Assembly: GCA_017961365.1 (NCBI GenBank)
Contig: JAGCXI010000044.1
Span: 1-32,266, forward strand
Length of the DNA stretch: 32,266 bases
Direction of reading: 5' to 3'
Origin: Clostridia bacterium
Lineage (GTDB): Bacteria > Bacillota > Clostridia > Christensenellales > CAG-1252
Below the pieces are notes generated by a model that was not told where the DNA came from, did not search any database, and was given only the letters and a program-made list of their open reading frames with translations. This document shows positions 8,673 through 16,770 of the stretch, piece by piece (position 1 is the first letter of the stretch; each line of letters opens with the position of its first letter). The position numbers and the translations under genes were made by a program.

Positions 8673-8703
8673 AAGAAGTCGGCAAACGTGCCGACTTCTT
8701 CTT
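8673..8703 (+). terminator. Rho-independent terminator after antiporter gene
   Basis: A perfect 12-bp stem (8673-8684 with 8689-8700) has the loop AACG and is followed by CTTT. It lies 50 bases after the antiporter stop and marks the end of the TIR operon transcript. Confidence 0.8.
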
Positions 8704-8761
8704 TGGCGGAGCATTTTTTGCGTATACGCGCGAAAATCCTTATATAAAAGAAAAATAGTGC

Positions 8762-8789
8762 TTGCAATTAAGTTTTGATGTGATATAAT
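8762..8789 (+). promoter_or_regulatory. Promoter for rtcB
   Basis: TTGCAA at 8762 and TATAAT at 8784 are separated by 16 bases, and an upstream TGA gives an extended -10. The predicted transcript has a leader of about 100 bases before the RtcB start. Confidence 0.75.
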
Positions 8790-8894
8790 GAAAGTCCGTC
8801 AACAATATGATCCGATCATGGCGAAAAGCGCCGAAAAGCGCGAGATGCCCGCCGCGGAGGGATCAAGACGAAAAAAAGAAAGGAGGATCGAAAT

Positions 8895-10106
8895 ATGATA
8901 ACCGTAAAAGGAAAGTACAATATTGCGGAATGTTTCACGGACGAAATCGAGCATACCGCGCGCGAGCAGATCAAGATGATGGTAAATGATCCGACTTTTG
9001 CAGGAAGTAAGATACGCATTATGCCGGACGTCCATGCGGGCATCGGCTGCACCATCGGAACAACGATGACGGTGGGAGAGAAGGTCTCGCCCTCTATGGT
9101 GGGCGTCGATATCGGCTGCGGGATGTATGCCGTGGCGCTGGGCGAGGCGGAGGTCGACCTCGAAAGCTTGGACCGTGTGGTGCATTCTTTGCCGAGCGGA
9201 CACGGGGTGTGGCAGGGCGAGACGTCCGCCTCATTTGACTTTACGCGCCTTTTGTGTTATAAAGAGATCAAACGCATAAGCTATGCGGCTTGCAGTCTCG
9301 GCACCCTCGGCGGCGGAAATCATTTCATCGAGATGGACCGCGACGAAGAGGGCGAGTTTTATCTTGTCATCCATTCGGGCCGTCGTTACCTCGGCGCGCA
9401 AGTGGCGGAGCACTATATCGACGTCGCGATGGATCAAACGGCGGATAAGGAGGGATACCTCCGTGAAAAGCAGACGATCATTCGCGATTATAAGCGGGAA
9501 GGGAAGGACGCGGAGATCTCTTCCGCGCTGAAAAAGGCGGAGTCCGCTTGGCTTTGCATGCGGAATGCCGCTTCGCGAGAGAGAAGCTATCTTTGCGGAC
9601 AGGCGCTGGAAGATTATCTCCATGACCTCGATGTCTGCGTGGAATTCGCCGCGCGAAATCGCGAGATCATGGCGGATTATATCTTGCGGAAGATGGCGCT
9701 TCAGCCGAAAGACGCCTTCCATACCATTCATAATTACATCGACGTGAAGCATCGCATCTTGCGAAAAGGCGCCATCTCGGCGGAGAAAGGGGAGCGCGTC
9801 CTCATTCCCATCAATATGCGCGACGGCAGCTTTATCTGCGTCGGAAAAGGAAATGAGGATTGGAATCGCTCCGCGCCGCACGGCGCAGGTCGTCTCCTCT
9901 CCCGAGCGAATGCCCGCAGGCAGCTTTCGTTGGAAGAATATCGGAGAGAGATGCGCGGGATCTATACGACTTCCGTGGGGATGAATTCCATCGACGAATC
10001 CCCTATGGCGTATAAGAGCGTCCATGACATCACGCGCAATATCCGCCCGACCTGCACGATCGTGAAGCGCCTCACCCCGATCTATAATTTCAAGGCGGGG
10101 AATTGA
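8895..10106 (+). CDS. rtcB: RtcB-family RNA ligase
   Basis: The 403-residue protein matches RtcB in length and in all key motifs. These include VGVDIGCGM (Asp72 and Cys75, metal site), GGGNHF (Asn142, His143), VIHSG (His160), HNYID (His279) and NRSAPHGAGR. His329 in the last motif is the expected guanylated histidine. RtcB seals RNA with 2',3'-cyclic phosphate ends to 5'-OH ends using GTP and Mn2+. It acts in tRNA or rRNA repair after ribonuclease damage. The start has AAGAAAGGAGG eight bases or so upstream. No archease, RtcA or RtcR is adjacent. Next comes an alcohol dehydrogenase 95 bases away. HSGRR replaces the more common HSGSR, a minor change. Confidence 0.93.
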   Translation: MITVKGKYNIAECFTDEIEHTAREQIKMMVNDPTFAGSKIRIMPDVHAGIGCTIGTTMTVGEKVSPSMVGVDIGCGMYAVALGEAEVDLESLDRVVHSLPSGHGVWQGETSASFDFTRLLCYKEIKRISYAACSLGTLGGGNHFIEMDRDEEGEFYLVIHSGRRYLGAQVAEHYIDVAMDQTADKEGYLREKQTIIRDYKREGKDAEISSALKKAESAWLCMRNAASRERSYLCGQALEDYLHDLDVCVEFAARNREIMADYILRKMALQPKDAFHTIHNYIDVKHRILRKGAISAEKGERVLIPINMRDGSFICVGKGNEDWNRSAPHGAGRLLSRANARRQLSLEEYRREMRGIYTTSVGMNSIDESPMAYKSVHDITRNIRPTCTIVKRLTPIYNFKAGN

Positions 10107-10127
10107 CCCGATGGGCCAGGCGTCCAA

Positions 10128-10148
10128 GGGACTCTCAAGGGACTTTTC
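10128..10148 (+). repeat. Dispersed 21-base repeat, copy 1
   Basis: This stretch beginning GGGACTCTCAAGGG matches 30818-30838 at 20 of 21 positions. It lies between rtcB and the alcohol dehydrogenase. Each copy contains the GGGACT-tttcaa-GGGACTTTT direct doublet. Its function is unknown. Confidence 0.55.
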
Positions 10149-10201
10149 GCGGGAAAGAAAGGAACTTTTGCCGCGTTAAAATACAGAAAAAGGAGAAAAA
10201 T

Positions 10202-11371
10202 ATGATAGGTGATTTTATGTATGGAACCCCGACGACGCTGCTCTTCGGGAAAGGGGTCATCAAGCACCTTCCCGAGGTCATGGCGAAATACGGAAAGAAC
10301 GTCCTTTTGACCTATGGAGGCGGCTCCGTCAAGAAACTGGGGATTTATGACGAAGTGTATAAACTGCTGAAAGATTTCCATATCGTGGAACTTTCCGGCA
10401 TCGAGCCGAATCCCAAATACGATCCCTCCGTCATCACGGGGGCAAAGCTCTGCAAAGAGAATGCGATCGACGTCATCCTCTCCGTGGGCGGAGGCTCCGT
10501 TTTGGACTGTTCGAAAGCCATCGCCGCTTGCGCGAAATATCATGGCGAGGGCTGGGATCTCATCTCGGGGAAAGTGAAGGCGAAAGCCGCGCTTCCCATC
10601 GTGGATATCATCACGCTTGCCGCCACGGGGAGCGAATATGACTGCGGATGCGTCATCTCCAATACGGCGATCAATGATAAGCGCGGATATCAGGACGAGC
10701 TCTTATTCCCCGCCTTCTCCTTTATGGATCCCGAGTACACTTTCAGCGTCTCTCCTTGGCATACGGCTTGCGGCACGGCGGACGCCATCAATCACGTTTT
10801 GGAACAATTCTTCTCCGCGCCAAGCTCTCTTTTTAATGACGGGATCATGATCTCCGCGATCCGCTCTTTGATGACGAATGTCAAGATCGCGCTTGCGGAG
10901 CCCACGAACTACGCGGCAAGGAGCGAATTGATGTATGTCTGCAGCTGGGGCTGTAACGGCATATTGTCAAACGGCGCGGGATATTCCGGCTGGCCGATGC
11001 ATTCCATCGAGCATGCCCTCAGCGCTTATTTCGACATCACCCACGGGGCAGGGCTCGCCATCATTACGCCGCGCTGGATGGAAGAGATCTTGTCCGAGAA
11101 GACGCTGGAACGTTTCGTTACGCTCGGGAAAGGACTTTTCGGCTTCGAGGCGGCGTCGGAGGAGGCGATGGCGCGTAAGGTCATCCGAGCCTTCTATGAG
11201 TTTTTTGAAGAGATCGGCATCCCGATGCATCTCGGGACGCTCGGCGTAAAGGCGGAGAAGATCGAAGAGATGGCGGATCACATTCTCGCAAATGACGACA
11301 CGTCGCAAGATTGGGCTTACGTCCCGCTCGATAAAGCGGCGCTTATCCGCATTCTGGAAAAAAGTATGTGA
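10202..11371 (+). CDS. Iron-containing alcohol dehydrogenase (butanol dehydrogenase-like)
   Basis: The 389-residue protein begins MIGDFMYGTPTTLLFGKGVI, typical of NAD(P)-dependent butanol/aldehyde-reducing group III alcohol dehydrogenases. VLLTYGGGSVKK and LSVGGGSVLDCSKAIA bind the nicotinamide cofactor. The metal ligands are expected in the helix with HSIEHALSAYFDITHGAGLA, which carries the usual two or three His residues. It would reduce aldehydes to alcohols during fermentation. An in-frame upstream extension to 10103 is open but has no family similarity and includes the dispersed repeat. The ATG at 10202 has AAAAAGGAGAAAA directly upstream, so I chose it. A bidirectional terminator follows, facing the convergent TM2-like gene. 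Confidence 0.92.
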   Translation: MIGDFMYGTPTTLLFGKGVIKHLPEVMAKYGKNVLLTYGGGSVKKLGIYDEVYKLLKDFHIVELSGIEPNPKYDPSVITGAKLCKENAIDVILSVGGGSVLDCSKAIAACAKYHGEGWDLISGKVKAKAALPIVDIITLAATGSEYDCGCVISNTAINDKRGYQDELLFPAFSFMDPEYTFSVSPWHTACGTADAINHVLEQFFSAPSSLFNDGIMISAIRSLMTNVKIALAEPTNYAARSELMYVCSWGCNGILSNGAGYSGWPMHSIEHALSAYFDITHGAGLAIITPRWMEEILSEKTLERFVTLGKGLFGFEAASEEAMARKVIRAFYEFFEEIGIPMHLGTLGVKAEKIEEMADHILANDDTSQDWAYVPLDKAALIRILEKSM

Positions 11372-11451
11372 TCTCCCTTGCTTGTCCCTTGGAAAGGCTC
11401 TTTCGAAGGAGCGCGGCGAGAGAGGAAATCTCCCCGAAAAGGGGAAAGAAA

Positions 11452-11485
11452 AAAGATGGCGGGAGCATTCTCCTGCCATCTTTTT
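11452..11485. terminator. Bidirectional terminator
   Basis: A 14-bp stem (11452-11465 with 11470-11483, one G-U) has the loop CATT. It has T-rich sequence on the right and A-rich sequence on the left. It serves the plus-strand dehydrogenase gene and the convergent minus-strand TM2-like gene. Confidence 0.8.
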
Positions 11486-11526
11486 GATCTTATGAGGAAG
11501 GCGTTATCGCCGCCTCAAATTTTCGC

Positions 11527-11772
11527 TCAGCCTTGCACGGCGGGCTCGTCTTTGATATAGCCGATGTTCTTCTCTTTCGCAGGATCGAAAGTAAGGTTGC
11601 AGATGGAAGCCACGAGGTCATAGATCCCGAAAGTCACGATCCCGAGGAAGAGATAAGCCGCCGTTCTCGACGTGTACCCTTCGGGTTTCAGGTCGGTGTG
11701 ATTGATGATAATGCTACCGATCCAACCGAGGAAGAAAGTGAGCAAAAAGCGAACAAGATTTTTATTTTCCAT
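11527..11772 (-). CDS. Small TM2-like membrane protein
   Basis: The 81-residue protein has an N-terminal hydrophobic hairpin (LVRFLLTFFLGWIGSIIINH, about residues 6-25) and a second membrane span near 38-57 (AAYLFLGIVTFGIYDLVASI). It resembles TM2-domain proteins: FLGWIG...H in the first span, and LGIVTFGIYDLV in place of the usual LGxxGIWWLID in the second. It would sit in the cytoplasmic membrane with a short charged tail. Function is unknown. The start is supported by AAAGGAGA eight bases upstream, and a good promoter lies at 11808-11837. The overlapping open frame on the other strand lacks a ribosome site and looks like a shadow. Confidence 0.8.
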   Translation of the reverse strand: MENKNLVRFLLTFFLGWIGSIIINHTDLKPEGYTSRTAAYLFLGIVTFGIYDLVASICNLTFDPAKEKNIGYIKDEPAVQG

Positions 11773-11807
11773 AAGTAAGTCTCCTTTGTGAGAAATTTTG
11801 ATGACTT

Positions 11808-11837
11808 ATTTTATCACTTCGCGCGCATTTTAGTCAA
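11808..11837 (-). promoter_or_regulatory. Promoter of the TM2-like gene
   Basis: On the minus strand, TTGACT (11837-11832) and TAAAAT (11813-11808) are 18 bases apart, with TGA giving an extended -10. It is divergent from the promoter at 11863-11891. Confidence 0.7.
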
Positions 11838-11862
11838 GTCACATTTTACACCGAATTCGATA

Positions 11863-11891
11863 TTGTCTTTTCGCAAAGAATATGTTATGAT
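11863..11891 (+). promoter_or_regulatory. Promoter of the membrane Nudix-like gene
   Basis: TTGTCT at 11863 and TATGAT at 11886 are 17 bases apart with an extended TGT before the -10. The start codon is only 28 bases downstream. Confidence 0.7.
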
Positions 11892-11918
11892 ATTTTTAAC
11901 AAAAGAGGAGAGTTTGTT

Positions 11919-13433
11919 ATGAGTTTTTTCTGCGTAAGCGCCTCATTTTCCGAAGTTTTGGGCAATGTGCAAAAGGTTTTTGCGATTTTCGGTTTTATTT
12001 CTGTTTTTATCGCACTTATTCGCTATTTGAATGATAAAAAGAGAGATAACTTCGTAGGCTTGAAAGCGAAAATCGAAGTAGCCCGTAGCAATTCGACAAG
12101 GGCGTGTTTTGAAGCCTATAAAAGAAACGACGATAAAGAAAAAGATGATAAAAAAGCGAACGCAACAAAGAAAGCTATGAGAGCAGAAGGCGATAAAAGC
12201 CTCTTGGCAGATTCCACAGCTTTGATCATAGATAAGGATTGGGAATATTGGGGGGATGCGAAAAGAGAATGGATATCTCTCGATGATGTCCAAGTCACGG
12301 TCGCGGGTGAGAAGCCCGAAAGCGTCGAAAAGATAATAAAACATCCTCCCTATCCGCAAAAGTTCAAGCCGTTTTCTATCAGAAAATCATATGTGAAAGA
12401 GATGTTGAGATACGGCTGTACGCCGACGATCTTCTTCAACGGAGAGATCTATTGCGCCGCTTCACTTTCTAAAAATAAAAATTTACCTTCTTTAACGGTC
12501 TATGAGAGCGGGTATTTCGATTTTTTCAATACCTGCAAAGTCCAAGAATTCAGATATGAAGCGGGTAAAAAAAGAGATTTTAAAATACGGAAAAAGGGGG
12601 AGAAAAAGACCGGTATCCTTGATCTCGAAAATCGTGCTTGCAGCATAGGCGTCGTCACGCTCACCGTGATTCGTCTTGAAGACGCAAAGAAAAATGAAGA
12701 CGGAAAGATCGATGAGAAGAATAACGGACTTTATTTCCTGATGCATAAAAGAGGAGGCAATGTGGCGGAAGGCCCCGGCACCGTGCATGTCGTCCCCGCG
12801 GGCTCTTTCCAGCCCTTCGTCGGCTTTGAAAAGGATTCGAAGCCTATGCTTTCCTCGACGGTTTATCGCGAGTTCTGCGAAGAAGTCTTGTCCACGACGG
12901 ATATGAGAGAACTTTCCAGCGCGTCATTCTTGGGGGAGAATGATGCGTATAAATTTATAGCAAATAAAGAAACGGTTAGCGGAGATAATAATCCTTCGGA
13001 TAAGTCGGATCATAATCCTCCTGCTAAGCCGATCGAGATCTCAAGGCTTTATTATCTCGGCGCAGGCTTGGATCCTTATAATACCAAGATGGAGATCATG
13101 TCGCTCTTGTTCATCGACTTGCGCGAGGAAAAAAGTTTTAATAAATTCATCAAATATGCGACGGCGAATGCGAAAAACAGTGATATTCCGGAAGGCGAGG
13201 TAAAGGAAAAAGCGTTCGCTTCTAAAGAAAATCGTTTGCGGGAAGCGCTCAAAAAAGCCTCCGACACCGAAGGCTCGATCGTGCTTGAAAGGTTTAATAC
13301 AGCCACGCTTGAAGAGTATTTCGGAAATATAAATATCGTCCCCGCCGCGAAAGAACTGATGTATATCGCGTATAAGCGATTTGACGAAATAGAAGGTTTC
13401 GCAGTCGAGCAAGCGTCCGAGGCCGCTCAATAA
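11919..13433 (+). CDS. Membrane-anchored protein with Nudix-like domain
   Basis: The 504-residue protein has one N-terminal membrane span (about residues 20-37, VFAIFGFISVFIALIRYL). A Lys/Asp-rich linker (65-90) and a long cytoplasmic region follow. VVPAGSF (292-297) and YREFCEEVLS (316-325) resemble the start and end of a Nudix box. The spacing between the Gly and REFCEE is longer than in the canonical G-x5-E-x7-REUxEE box, so the box is interrupted and the call is tentative. Nudix domains hydrolyse or bind nucleoside diphosphate derivatives. The first third is AT-rich and Lys-rich compared with neighbouring genes, suggesting acquisition. The gene is alone, with its own promoter and a terminator directly after it. 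GAGGAGAG precedes the ATG. The product may be a membrane-linked nucleotide sensor or effector, but this is unproven. Confidence 0.72.
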   Translation: MSFFCVSASFSEVLGNVQKVFAIFGFISVFIALIRYLNDKKRDNFVGLKAKIEVARSNSTRACFEAYKRNDDKEKDDKKANATKKAMRAEGDKSLLADSTALIIDKDWEYWGDAKREWISLDDVQVTVAGEKPESVEKIIKHPPYPQKFKPFSIRKSYVKEMLRYGCTPTIFFNGEIYCAASLSKNKNLPSLTVYESGYFDFFNTCKVQEFRYEAGKKRDFKIRKKGEKKTGILDLENRACSIGVVTLTVIRLEDAKKNEDGKIDEKNNGLYFLMHKRGGNVAEGPGTVHVVPAGSFQPFVGFEKDSKPMLSSTVYREFCEEVLSTTDMRELSSASFLGENDAYKFIANKETVSGDNNPSDKSDHNPPAKPIEISRLYYLGAGLDPYNTKMEIMSLLFIDLREEKSFNKFIKYATANAKNSDIPEGEVKEKAFASKENRLREALKKASDTEGSIVLERFNTATLEEYFGNINIVPAAKELMYIAYKRFDEIEGFAVEQASEAAQ

Positions 13434-13438
13434 AAGCA

Positions 13439-13466
13439 AAGCCCCGCCTATGCAGACGGGCTTTTT
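13439..13466. terminator. Terminator after the Nudix-like gene
   Basis: AAGCCCCG pairs with CGGGCTT around a TATGCA-containing loop, with one bulged C, followed by TTTTT. It lies directly after the stop codon and may also stop the converging minus-strand gene. Confidence 0.65.
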
Positions 13467-13522
13467 CCTCTCTTCTTCGGTTTGCGAAAAGCGCGCCTTT
13501 TCCGCCGCCTTCGCAAACCTTT

Positions 13523-14443
13523 TTATTTCTTCGCTTTTCGGATCTCGGCGATCTTGAGCGCGGCTTCTTTGTCGATGACTGCGATGCCGTTCTTTTCGGC
13601 GATCTCCACGATCTGCATCAGCGCCGCTTTCATGAAAGGACGCGGTATTTTTACGTACATTTCGCAGGCTTCCTTGGTGAATTTCACCGTTGTATCCAGC
13701 CTTTCCGCGCAATACATCACGCTTTCCACCGCTCCCGCGTTGCTCGCGGCGATGACGTCCGAGGTGGGCAGGATCCCCTTGAATTTTTTGTACCAGAAAT
13801 TTTTGCTGTCGTGATAGCCGTAATCCACCGGCACGGGCGGGAAGGAGCTCTTTTTTAGCCCGTTTTTGAGATGATCGGCGTATTTTTCTTCCATAAGGAT
13901 GTCGTCGATCGTGAGGATGAAATGACAGCCGAATTTGGAGGTAATGCCGTTGAAATCATTGTAAGGCGGCTCCACGCCCTCCAGCTCGCCGATATGTGCC
14001 TTGGATTTATAGCCGTCCTCCAGCGCCTCGTTCCAGGTGCATTCGATGACTTGATAGGCGTCTTTCAGGATGAGCGGTCTCGCGCCTTCCGCTTGTCCTT
14101 TGATGAGCGCGAAATTGCAGTCTTTCATCTTTTCTTCGGGGGTCTTCCCGGGGAATCCGAGGCGGACGGCTTCTTTGAAATATTTCCGATCGTCTTTGAT
14201 GAAGTTCAGCGCGCATTTCCCGTTTTTCAGGATGTTTTGCGCGGTATTGGAAGAATTTCGACATTCGAGCAGCATCGCGTAGCGCTCCTTGCCCGCGATG
14301 TAATAGGGGAATACCAAGGAATAGCTCCCCAATGTGGTCATTCCGTCGTCGCATAACGTGGAGATGATGACCGTCGGCATCGGATAAAAAAGATTGTTTT
14401 GATAAAAGTTGTCCACGATTTTCAATTGTCTGAAATCACCCAT
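13523..14443 (-). CDS. Flavin reductase-like protein with PCP_red-like C-terminal domain
   Basis: The 306-residue protein starts MGDFRQLKIVDNFYQNNLFY. Residues about 10-200 match the flavin-reductase (FMN-binding split barrel) pattern: PMPTVIISTLCDDGMTTLGSYSLVFPY, followed by the NTAQNILKNGKCALNF segment. The last 50 residues (KIPRPFMKAALMQIVEIAEKNGIAVIDKEAALKIAEIRKA) resemble the small helical PCP_red domain also found on other redox proteins. It probably binds FMN and reduces an unknown partner. The frame stays open upstream to 14554, but the ATG at 14443 has GGAGAACAAG just before it and begins at the family's usual start. The gene is monocistronic and convergent with the Nudix-like gene. 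Confidence 0.8.
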   Translation of the reverse strand: MGDFRQLKIVDNFYQNNLFYPMPTVIISTLCDDGMTTLGSYSLVFPYYIAGKERYAMLLECRNSSNTAQNILKNGKCALNFIKDDRKYFKEAVRLGFPGKTPEEKMKDCNFALIKGQAEGARPLILKDAYQVIECTWNEALEDGYKSKAHIGELEGVEPPYNDFNGITSKFGCHFILTIDDILMEEKYADHLKNGLKKSSFPPVPVDYGYHDSKNFWYKKFKGILPTSDVIAASNAGAVESVMYCAERLDTTVKFTKEACEMYVKIPRPFMKAALMQIVEIAEKNGIAVIDKEAALKIAEIRKAKK

Positions 14444-14480
14444 CTTGTTCTCCTTCGACGTTCGTCGGCTCCAAGCGTCC

Positions 14481-14508
14481 GAAATATCCGTCTTTTTTCT
14501 TCTGTCAA
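14481..14508 (-). promoter_or_regulatory. Possible promoter of the flavin reductase-like gene
   Basis: On the minus strand a perfect TTGACA (14508-14503) is followed 16 bases later by TATTTC (14486-14481). The -10 is weak, so confidence is modest. Confidence 0.4.
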
Positions 14509-14653
14509 TATAGTAACATTTTGTCGCGGCTGAATCAAGACCCGATCTTCGCAAAATCCGAATATGCCTGCGAAAAGACGCTCACGCCCTCTGCCTGCGG
14601 CGCAAAAGGCATTTTTTTCGGGGTTCCCGCGCGCAAGGAATCCGAGAAACGTA

Positions 14654-14683
14654 TTGCAAATCTTCCGCGCGAGGCGTTAAAAT
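14654..14683 (+). promoter_or_regulatory. Promoter of the MBL hydrolase gene
   Basis: TTGCAA at 14654 and TAAAAT at 14678 are 18 bases apart, 24 bases before the start codon. Confidence 0.55.
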
Positions 14684-14707
14684 GGAAAGAGAAAAGAGAG
14701 GTGACAT

Positions 14708-15409
14708 ATGAAAACCGTTTTGAATTTGGGGACTTTTTATATGAACGCCTATTTGATATCCCTCAAGGACGGTTGGCTCCTTCTTGACACGGGATATCCT
14801 TTTGATTATAAGCATTTTCTGAGGAAGGCGAGGCGAATGAAGATAGACCTCTCCTCCATTCGTTATGTCGTCTTGTCGCACGTCCATGCCGATCACGCGG
14901 GGTTTCTGAAAAAGATCCTTGCGGATACGGGCGCAAAGCTCATCTGCCTGCCCGCCGAAAAAGAGCGCCTCGCCTCGGGCGCGAACGTGAAAGACGTCTA
15001 TATCTCACGTAAAGTGCTGCTCCCGCTGAATAAGCTGTCTGCGGCGCTTCCCGCTTTCCAAACCTTCGAGCCCTTGGATGTCAGCGGCTGCATCGACCCC
15101 GAAACCCAGCCTTTGGCGGAGGAGGGGATCACCTTTTTCGTGCTCCACGGACATACGGACAATGACCTCTGTCTCCGCTTTGAGGATAAGATCTTCGTCG
15201 GCGACGTCTGCATGAACGGCGCGGGGGCGGCGGGATATTCTCCGCTTTGGATCGAGGATAACGCCGCGCTCACGGAAAGCTGGCGGACGCTTCTGCAAAC
15301 GGAGGGAGACTGCCTTTATCCGGGGCACGGAAAGCCTTTTCCGAAAAGCGCCCTTGCAAAATTTATCGATAAACAGGCGCGGAGAAAGCTTTGTAAACTT
15401 TTCAAATAA
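14708..15409 (+). CDS. MBL-fold metallo-hydrolase
   Basis: The 233-residue protein carries the metallo-beta-lactamase-fold metal motif SHVHADH (His58, His60, Asp62, His63). Further ligands are likely in LHGHTDNDLC (about 148-157), the Asp of GDVC, and YPGHGKPF near residue 208. It starts with the usual first strands (YMNAYLISLKDGWLLLDTGY). Family members hydrolyse thioesters, lactones, phosphodiesters or similar substrates with two metal ions; the substrate here cannot be told. The start has GAGAGGTGAC six bases upstream. The gene has its own promoter. A second promoter near its 3' end probably drives the next gene. Confidence 0.88.
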   Translation: MKTVLNLGTFYMNAYLISLKDGWLLLDTGYPFDYKHFLRKARRMKIDLSSIRYVVLSHVHADHAGFLKKILADTGAKLICLPAEKERLASGANVKDVYISRKVLLPLNKLSAALPAFQTFEPLDVSGCIDPETQPLAEEGITFFVLHGHTDNDLCLRFEDKIFVGDVCMNGAGAAGYSPLWIEDNAALTESWRTLLQTEGDCLYPGHGKPFPKSALAKFIDKQARRKLCKLFK

Positions 15410-15420
15410 TATGCTAAAAT
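15391..15420 (+). promoter_or_regulatory. Promoter of the alpha/beta hydrolase gene
   Basis: TTGTAA at 15391, inside the end of the previous gene, and TAAAAT at 15415 are 18 bases apart with a TGC extended -10. Confidence 0.6.
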
Positions 15421-15468
15421 GAGATCGCTGTCGAAGCTTGAAATTTTGTTTCGGAGGAGGAAGGTCGC

Positions 15469-16473
15469 ATGAAATGCACCTATGATTACGAGCGGGAATT
15501 ATTTCGTGAGGTCAAGCCGTCCATGCGTTATGTCGGCGGGGACTTGAAAGTCTGGCAAAAAGCGGCGCGTGAAAAGCTCGGGGAATTGCTCGGGCTGGAT
15601 CGGATGCTCCCCGCTGTCCCCGATCTCCGCATCGAATGGGAGAGGGAGCGAGAAAGCTATACGGAGATGCGCTTCACCTTTCGGTCCGAACCGGGGTATT
15701 ATGTCCCCGCCCATTTACTGCTTCCGAAAGGGGTAAAGAAGCCTCCGCTGATGATCTGCCTGCAAGGGCATTCTCCGGGCATGTATATTTCTCTCGGCGT
15801 CGTGAAGCAGGAAAAGGACGAGCTCTCCATCCGAGGCGGAAACCGCGATTTTTGCATCCGCGCCGTCCGAGAAGGCTATGCCGCGATCTGTATGGAGCAA
15901 CGCTCCTTCGGCGAGCTGAAAAACCCGAATAAGGAGCTCGACGCTTGCTTGGAGCCCGCCATGACCGCCCTTCTCATGGGACGCACGACCCTCGGCGAGC
16001 GCGTTTGGGACGTCTCGCGCCTGATCGACGTCGCTGAAAAGTATTTCGCCGACAAGGTGGACGTCAAGACGATCTGTTTGATGGGGAATTCCGGCGGCGG
16101 CACGGCGACGGCTTACGCCGCCGCTTTGGAGGATCGCATCACGCTTGCCATGCCCTCCTCGGCGATCTGCACCTTCCGCGATTCCATCGGCGCGATGCAT
16201 CATTGTTCCTTTAATTACGTACCGCGCATCGGGCTCTATGTCGACATGGGAGATCTCATCGCCATGGCGGCGCCCAAGTATTACGTCCAAGTCAATGGCG
16301 CGGAGGATAAGATCTTTCCGCTCGTCGGCGCGATCGAATGCTTCGAGCAGGGGAGAAAAGCGTATGACTTCCTCGGCTGCTCGGACCGCCTGACCCACGT
16401 CATCGGGGAAGAGGGACATCGCTTTTACGCAGACAAAGCTTGGCGCGTCGTGCATGCCTATTTGGGACGATAA
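15469..16473 (+). CDS. Alpha/beta hydrolase (acetyl xylan esterase/dienelactone hydrolase-like)
   Basis: The 334-residue protein has an alpha/beta-hydrolase core. MICLQGH (95-101) forms the oxyanion strand, LMGNSGGGTA carries the nucleophile Ser208, and the likely acid and base are Asp280 (NGAEDKIFP) and His317 (GEEGHRFY). There is no signal peptide, so the enzyme is cytoplasmic. The long N-terminal lead-in with RFTFRSEPGYYVPAHLLLPKG is typical of the Abhydrolase_7/acetyl xylan esterase-like group. It probably deacylates a sugar ester or similar small substrate, but the exact one is unknown. A very strong GGAGGAGGAAGG site precedes the ATG. The gene is followed by a terminator. Confidence 0.85.
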   Translation: MKCTYDYERELFREVKPSMRYVGGDLKVWQKAAREKLGELLGLDRMLPAVPDLRIEWERERESYTEMRFTFRSEPGYYVPAHLLLPKGVKKPPLMICLQGHSPGMYISLGVVKQEKDELSIRGGNRDFCIRAVREGYAAICMEQRSFGELKNPNKELDACLEPAMTALLMGRTTLGERVWDVSRLIDVAEKYFADKVDVKTICLMGNSGGGTATAYAAALEDRITLAMPSSAICTFRDSIGAMHHCSFNYVPRIGLYVDMGDLIAMAAPKYYVQVNGAEDKIFPLVGAIECFEQGRKAYDFLGCSDRLTHVIGEEGHRFYADKAWRVVHAYLGR

Positions 16474-16503
16474 GTCCGCATTACAATAAGCAATCGATTT
16501 TCC

Positions 16504-16526
16504 GCCCCCGTTCTCGGGGGCTTTTT
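16504..16526 (+). terminator. Rho-independent terminator
   Basis: GCCCCCG and CGGGGGC pair around TTCT, followed by five T. It lies 30 bases after the hydrolase stop and marks the left border of the AT-rich cassette. Confidence 0.85.
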
Positions 16527-16630
16527 ACATCCCGTTCCGCATTCATTGATTCCGAATTTTTTGTAAAGTTACACATTTTTCGGAGTTTGATTTTTAGGTT
16601 GATTTATTAAATTAGTTAAGAAACTATATA

Positions 16631-16659
16631 TTGTAATTTCCTCCCCGATGTGCTAAAAT
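16631..16659 (+). promoter_or_regulatory. Promoter of the methylase/nuclease cassette
   Basis: TTGTAA at 16631 and TAAAAT at 16654 are 17 bases apart with a TGC extended -10. It would give a leader of about 220 bases before the methylase start, containing the inverted repeat and gene remnant described here. Confidence 0.6.
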
Positions 16660-16730
16660 GAAATCGCGATAAAAAATGCGGTACTTTTACCAGTTTTTCA
16701 TAACGGAAAAGATATTCAAACGAGTTTCTG

Positions 16731-16766
16731 TTGAGAAAAATTGCAACTTTTTACAAAAATTCTCAA
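16731..16766. repeat. Dispersed inverted repeat, copy 1
   Basis: TTGAGAA (16731-16737) and TTCTCAA (16760-16766) flank a 22-base centre containing ACTTTTT. The same arms, the same 22-base spacing and a similar centre recur at 31834-31869, with about six differences over 40 bases. It may be a small mobile or structural repeat. Confidence 0.6.
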
Positions 16767-16770
16767 TAGC

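Noticed and set aside
11533-11778. Plus-strand frame over the TM2-like gene
   Set aside because: It lacks a ribosome site, while the minus-strand frame has AAAGGAGA, a promoter and two membrane spans.
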